This document shows positions 7,079-8,282 of a stretch of DNA of 8,282 bases, one piece after another. Source of the DNA: Flavobacteriaceae bacterium (GTDB lineage: Bacteria; Bacteroidota; Bacteroidia; Flavobacteriales; Flavobacteriaceae); assembly GCA_013001365.1 (NCBI GenBank), contig JABDMQ010000248.1, positions 1 to 8,282 on the forward strand, in the 5' to 3' direction. The position numbers and the translations under genes are program-made. Under the pieces are notes generated by a model that was not told the DNA's origin, did no database searches, and saw only the letters and a list, made by a program, of their open reading frames with translations. How positions within the stretch are numbered: the first letter of the stretch is position 1; the number at the start of each line of letters is the position of its first letter.

Positions 7079-7117
7079 AATGTTATCGTTAAATTTGAAA
7101 GCGAAGTACAAGGGCTT
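7061..7117 (+). repeat. Imperfect direct repeat between the ssrA terminator and the next hairpin
   Basis: AGCGAAGTA followed by GGGCTT occurs at 7061-7075. It recurs at 7100-7117 with CAA inserted between the halves (AGCGAAGTA-CAA-GGGCTT). The first copy forms the 3' arm of the ssrA terminator; the second leads into the hairpin at 7112-7141. It may be a partial duplication of the terminator arm or a scar of insertion. Confidence 0.5.
7090..7097 (+). promoter_or_regulatory. Candidate -7 element for the GIY-YIG/nitroreductase pair
   Basis: TAAATTTG is a perfect TAnnTTTG match, 65 bases before the GIY-YIG start. No -33 TTG is present, since the upstream stretch is the ssrA terminator. If used, the transcript would begin just ahead of the hairpin at 7112-7141. 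Confidence 0.35.
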
Positions 7118-7141
7118 CGGTGGATGCCGATCCACGAACCC
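7112..7141 (+). repeat. Strong bulged hairpin in the GIY-YIG leader
   Basis: GGG (7112-7114) pairs with CCC (7139-7141), TTC (7116-7118) with GAA (7136-7138) and GTGGAT (7120-7125) with ATCCAC (7130-7135). This gives 12 base pairs with single bulges at C7115 and G7119 and a GCCG loop. No T-run follows, so it is not a typical terminator. Its short imperfect palindrome form resembles REP-type elements, or it could be a structured 5' leader. Confidence 0.6.
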
Positions 7142-7161
7142 ATAAATCTTAATGAAATCCT

Positions 7162-7407
7162 ATGGAATTACCTTATGGTGTTTATATACTTTTATGTAAC
7201 GACAACACTTATTATACTGGCTATACAACTAATATCGAATCTCGAACGAAGGCACATAATAAAGGTGAAGTTGGCTTTACGAAGACGAGGCTTCCCGTTA
7301 AGTTAGTTCATCTCTCCCTTTTTGAAAACAAACAGAAAGCTTATGATTTTGAACGCTATCTAAAAACGGGTACTGGAATTGCATTTAGAAATAAACGATT
7401 GGTATAA
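7162..7407 (+). CDS. Single-domain GIY-YIG nuclease-like protein (UPF0213/YhbQ type)
   Basis: This gene encodes 81 residues covering one whole GIY-YIG domain and nothing else. The motif appears as GVYIL (6-10) and YYTGYT (17-22). Arg28 in the NIESRTKAH helix, Glu64 in FERYLKTG and Asn77 near the end fit the catalytic and metal-binding pattern. Tyr8 is the candidate general-base tyrosine. Such stand-alone proteins are presumed to nick or cut DNA, but their targets are mostly unknown. The ATG at 7162 puts the first motif five residues in, as usual for the family. It lies 134 bases after the tmRNA 3' end and 10 bases before the nitroreductase gene, with which it may form one transcript. Confidence 0.9.
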   Translation: MELPYGVYILLCNDNTYYTGYTTNIESRTKAHNKGEVGFTKTRLPVKLVHLSLFENKQKAYDFERYLKTGTGIAFRNKRLV

Positions 7408-7417
7408 CACAAGCAAT

Positions 7418-8149
7418 ATGGAAAAAACGGTTACAGAAGCAATAAACTATAGGCGTTCTACCCGAGTATATCAAGATGTCTCGATAAACCCTGAAAAAGT
7501 CAAGCAATGCCTTTACAATGCATCACTAGCACCCACCAGTAGTAATTTGCAATTATGGGAGTTCTATCATGTCACCAATAAAAACATTCTCGCTGAACTT
7601 GCGAAAGCCTGTTTTAACCAAAGTGCAGCAAAAACAGCACAACAGTTGGTGGTGGTGATTGTACGCAAGGACCTTTGGCGAAAACGAGCAAAAGCCAATT
7701 TAGCATTCATAAATAAAGCCTATAGTAAGCCGGACCTATCTGAGAGGGATCAAAAGCGCAAGAAAATGGTCACGGATTACTACGGCAAGCTTATTCCTTT
7801 TACCTATTTCGATTTCTTTGGAATTCTTGGTTGGATCAAGTATTTAATCTTTCAAGTCGTCGGCTTGTTCAGACCCATTTACAGGCAAGCAAAATTAAGC
7901 GATATGCGTATAGTAGCCCATAAAAGTGCTGGTTTGGCAGCTCAGAATTTCATGATTAGCATGGCGGCCATAGGCTATGATACCTGCCCTATGGAAGGCA
8001 GTGATACTTTAAGGGTCAAGAAAATTCTTGGCCTACCACGAGGTGCAGAGATCAATATGGTAATTGGTTGTGGGATACGTAACGAGGAAAAAGGTATTTA
8101 TGGCCCTAGGTTCAGGGTACCTTTCGAGGAGGTTTACTTTAGAAAATAG
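7418..8149 (+). CDS. Nitroreductase-family FMN-dependent oxidoreductase
   Basis: This gene encodes 243 residues of the nitroreductase fold. Visible FMN-site signatures are RRSTR (12-16), which contacts the flavin phosphate, APTSSNLQLWEF (38-49), the GLAAQNFMISMAAIGYDTCPMEG helix and loop (172-194) and IGCGIRNEEKGIYGPRFR (216-233). Such enzymes use NAD(P)H to reduce nitro groups, quinones or other electrophiles; the natural substrate is unknown. Residues 85-165 are longer than in minimal members and include a hydrophobic FGILGWIKYLIFQVVGLF stretch that could cap the active site or touch the membrane. I chose the ATG at 7418, giving MEKTVTEAINYRRSTR, over the in-frame ATG at 7379: the latter overlaps the GIY-YIG gene by 29 bases and adds residues not expected in the family. 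Confidence 0.93.
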   Translation: MEKTVTEAINYRRSTRVYQDVSINPEKVKQCLYNASLAPTSSNLQLWEFYHVTNKNILAELAKACFNQSAAKTAQQLVVVIVRKDLWRKRAKANLAFINKAYSKPDLSERDQKRKKMVTDYYGKLIPFTYFDFFGILGWIKYLIFQVVGLFRPIYRQAKLSDMRIVAHKSAGLAAQNFMISMAAIGYDTCPMEGSDTLRVKKILGLPRGAEINMVIGCGIRNEEKGIYGPRFRVPFEEVYFRK

Positions 8150-8225
8150 CAAAACACCATTGTCCATAACAAACAATGATCTTTGACTATAAATTCCGTA
8201 ATGCTAAAGTAAAGTTTTCCCCAGC

Positions 8226-8282
8226 CTAAGAATTTTTCTTTTTTTCGTCTGCTTTAGCCTCTATATATGCATAAAGGTACAT
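8226..8282 (-). CDS. Possible C-terminal end of a further minus-strand gene (cut by window edge)
   Basis: On the minus strand an open frame enters from the right edge and ends in TAG at 8226-8228 after YLYAYIEAKADEKKKNS. The charged, lysine-rich tail looks like a normal protein C-terminus. Only 18 codons are visible, so it could be chance, and TACCTTTA near the edge resembles a -7 box and would point to non-coding DNA instead. If real, it converges on the nitroreductase gene across 76 bases. Confidence 0.35.
   Translation of the reverse strand: MYLYAYIEAKADEKKKNS

Noticed and set aside
6986..7306. Open frame of 106 codons running from inside the tmRNA into the nuclease gene
   Set aside because: It starts in the tmRNA 3' domain, crosses the ssrA terminator and overlaps the GIY-YIG gene in another frame; its product resembles no family I know.
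7379..7417. Thirteen-codon N-terminal extension of the nitroreductase
   Set aside because: It lies inside the GIY-YIG gene, and the downstream ATG at 7418 gives the usual family N-terminus just before the RRSTR motif.
8158..8178. Inverted repeat CATTGT/ACAATG after the nitroreductase gene
   Set aside because: The stem is only 6 bp and AT-rich, with a 9-base loop and no T-run; too weak to call a terminator.
1..8282. CRISPR array, insertion sequence, integrase or phage genes
   Set aside because: No regularly spaced repeats, transposase or integrase frames or long terminal repeats were seen on either strand.

Overview
The window looks like the chromosome of a member of the Bacteroidota, probably Flavobacteriia-like. 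Three lines of evidence support this. (1) Perfect matches to the phylum's TAnnTTTG -7 promoter element, each followed by C, lie upstream of typA (TACCTTTGC), kdsA (TATCTTTGC) and ssrA (TAACTTTGC). (2) The tmRNA appears to encode the tag GDNNYALAA, close to the GENNYALAA type I recall for this phylum. (3) The genes are AT-rich and lack clear Shine-Dalgarno sequences. Family assignments come from reading motifs; no search was run.

Layout. Positions 1-1700 (minus strand) hold the start of a DegT/DnrJ/EryC1/StrS sugar aminotransferase, which runs off the left edge. Its start overlaps the stop of a GNAT/FemAB-like acyltransferase by 4 bases. Further upstream is a small three-helix YgjV-like membrane protein. 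The aminotransferase and acyltransferase look like part of a pathway making an N-acylated amino sugar for a surface polysaccharide. Next comes typA/bipA (1728-3527, minus), a complete ribosome-associated GTPase.

Positions 3722-4939 (plus) hold a four-helix membrane protein of unknown function and kdsA, the enzyme making Kdo-8-phosphate for lipopolysaccharide. kdsA converges on a DUF1801 gene with one base between their stop codons. The DUF1801 gene follows an AlaDH/PNT-type, saccharopine-dehydrogenase-like oxidoreductase by 16 bases; both are on the minus strand and probably co-transcribed.

Divergent from that pair is ssrA (tmRNA, 6639-7028), with a recognisable promoter, tag reading frame, tRNA-like ends and rho-independent terminator. 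Immediately downstream are a second hairpin, a single-domain GIY-YIG nuclease and, 10 bases further, a nitroreductase-family flavoprotein. The last 130 bases hold a convergent intergenic gap and possibly the C-terminal end of another minus-strand gene.

Most of the window is ordinary housekeeping DNA. The stretches most worth a second look are the short region between the tmRNA and the GIY-YIG gene, which looks like a small insertion or repeat site at a tRNA-like 3' end, and the acyltransferase gene, whose conserved N-terminus continues upstream of any normal start codon.
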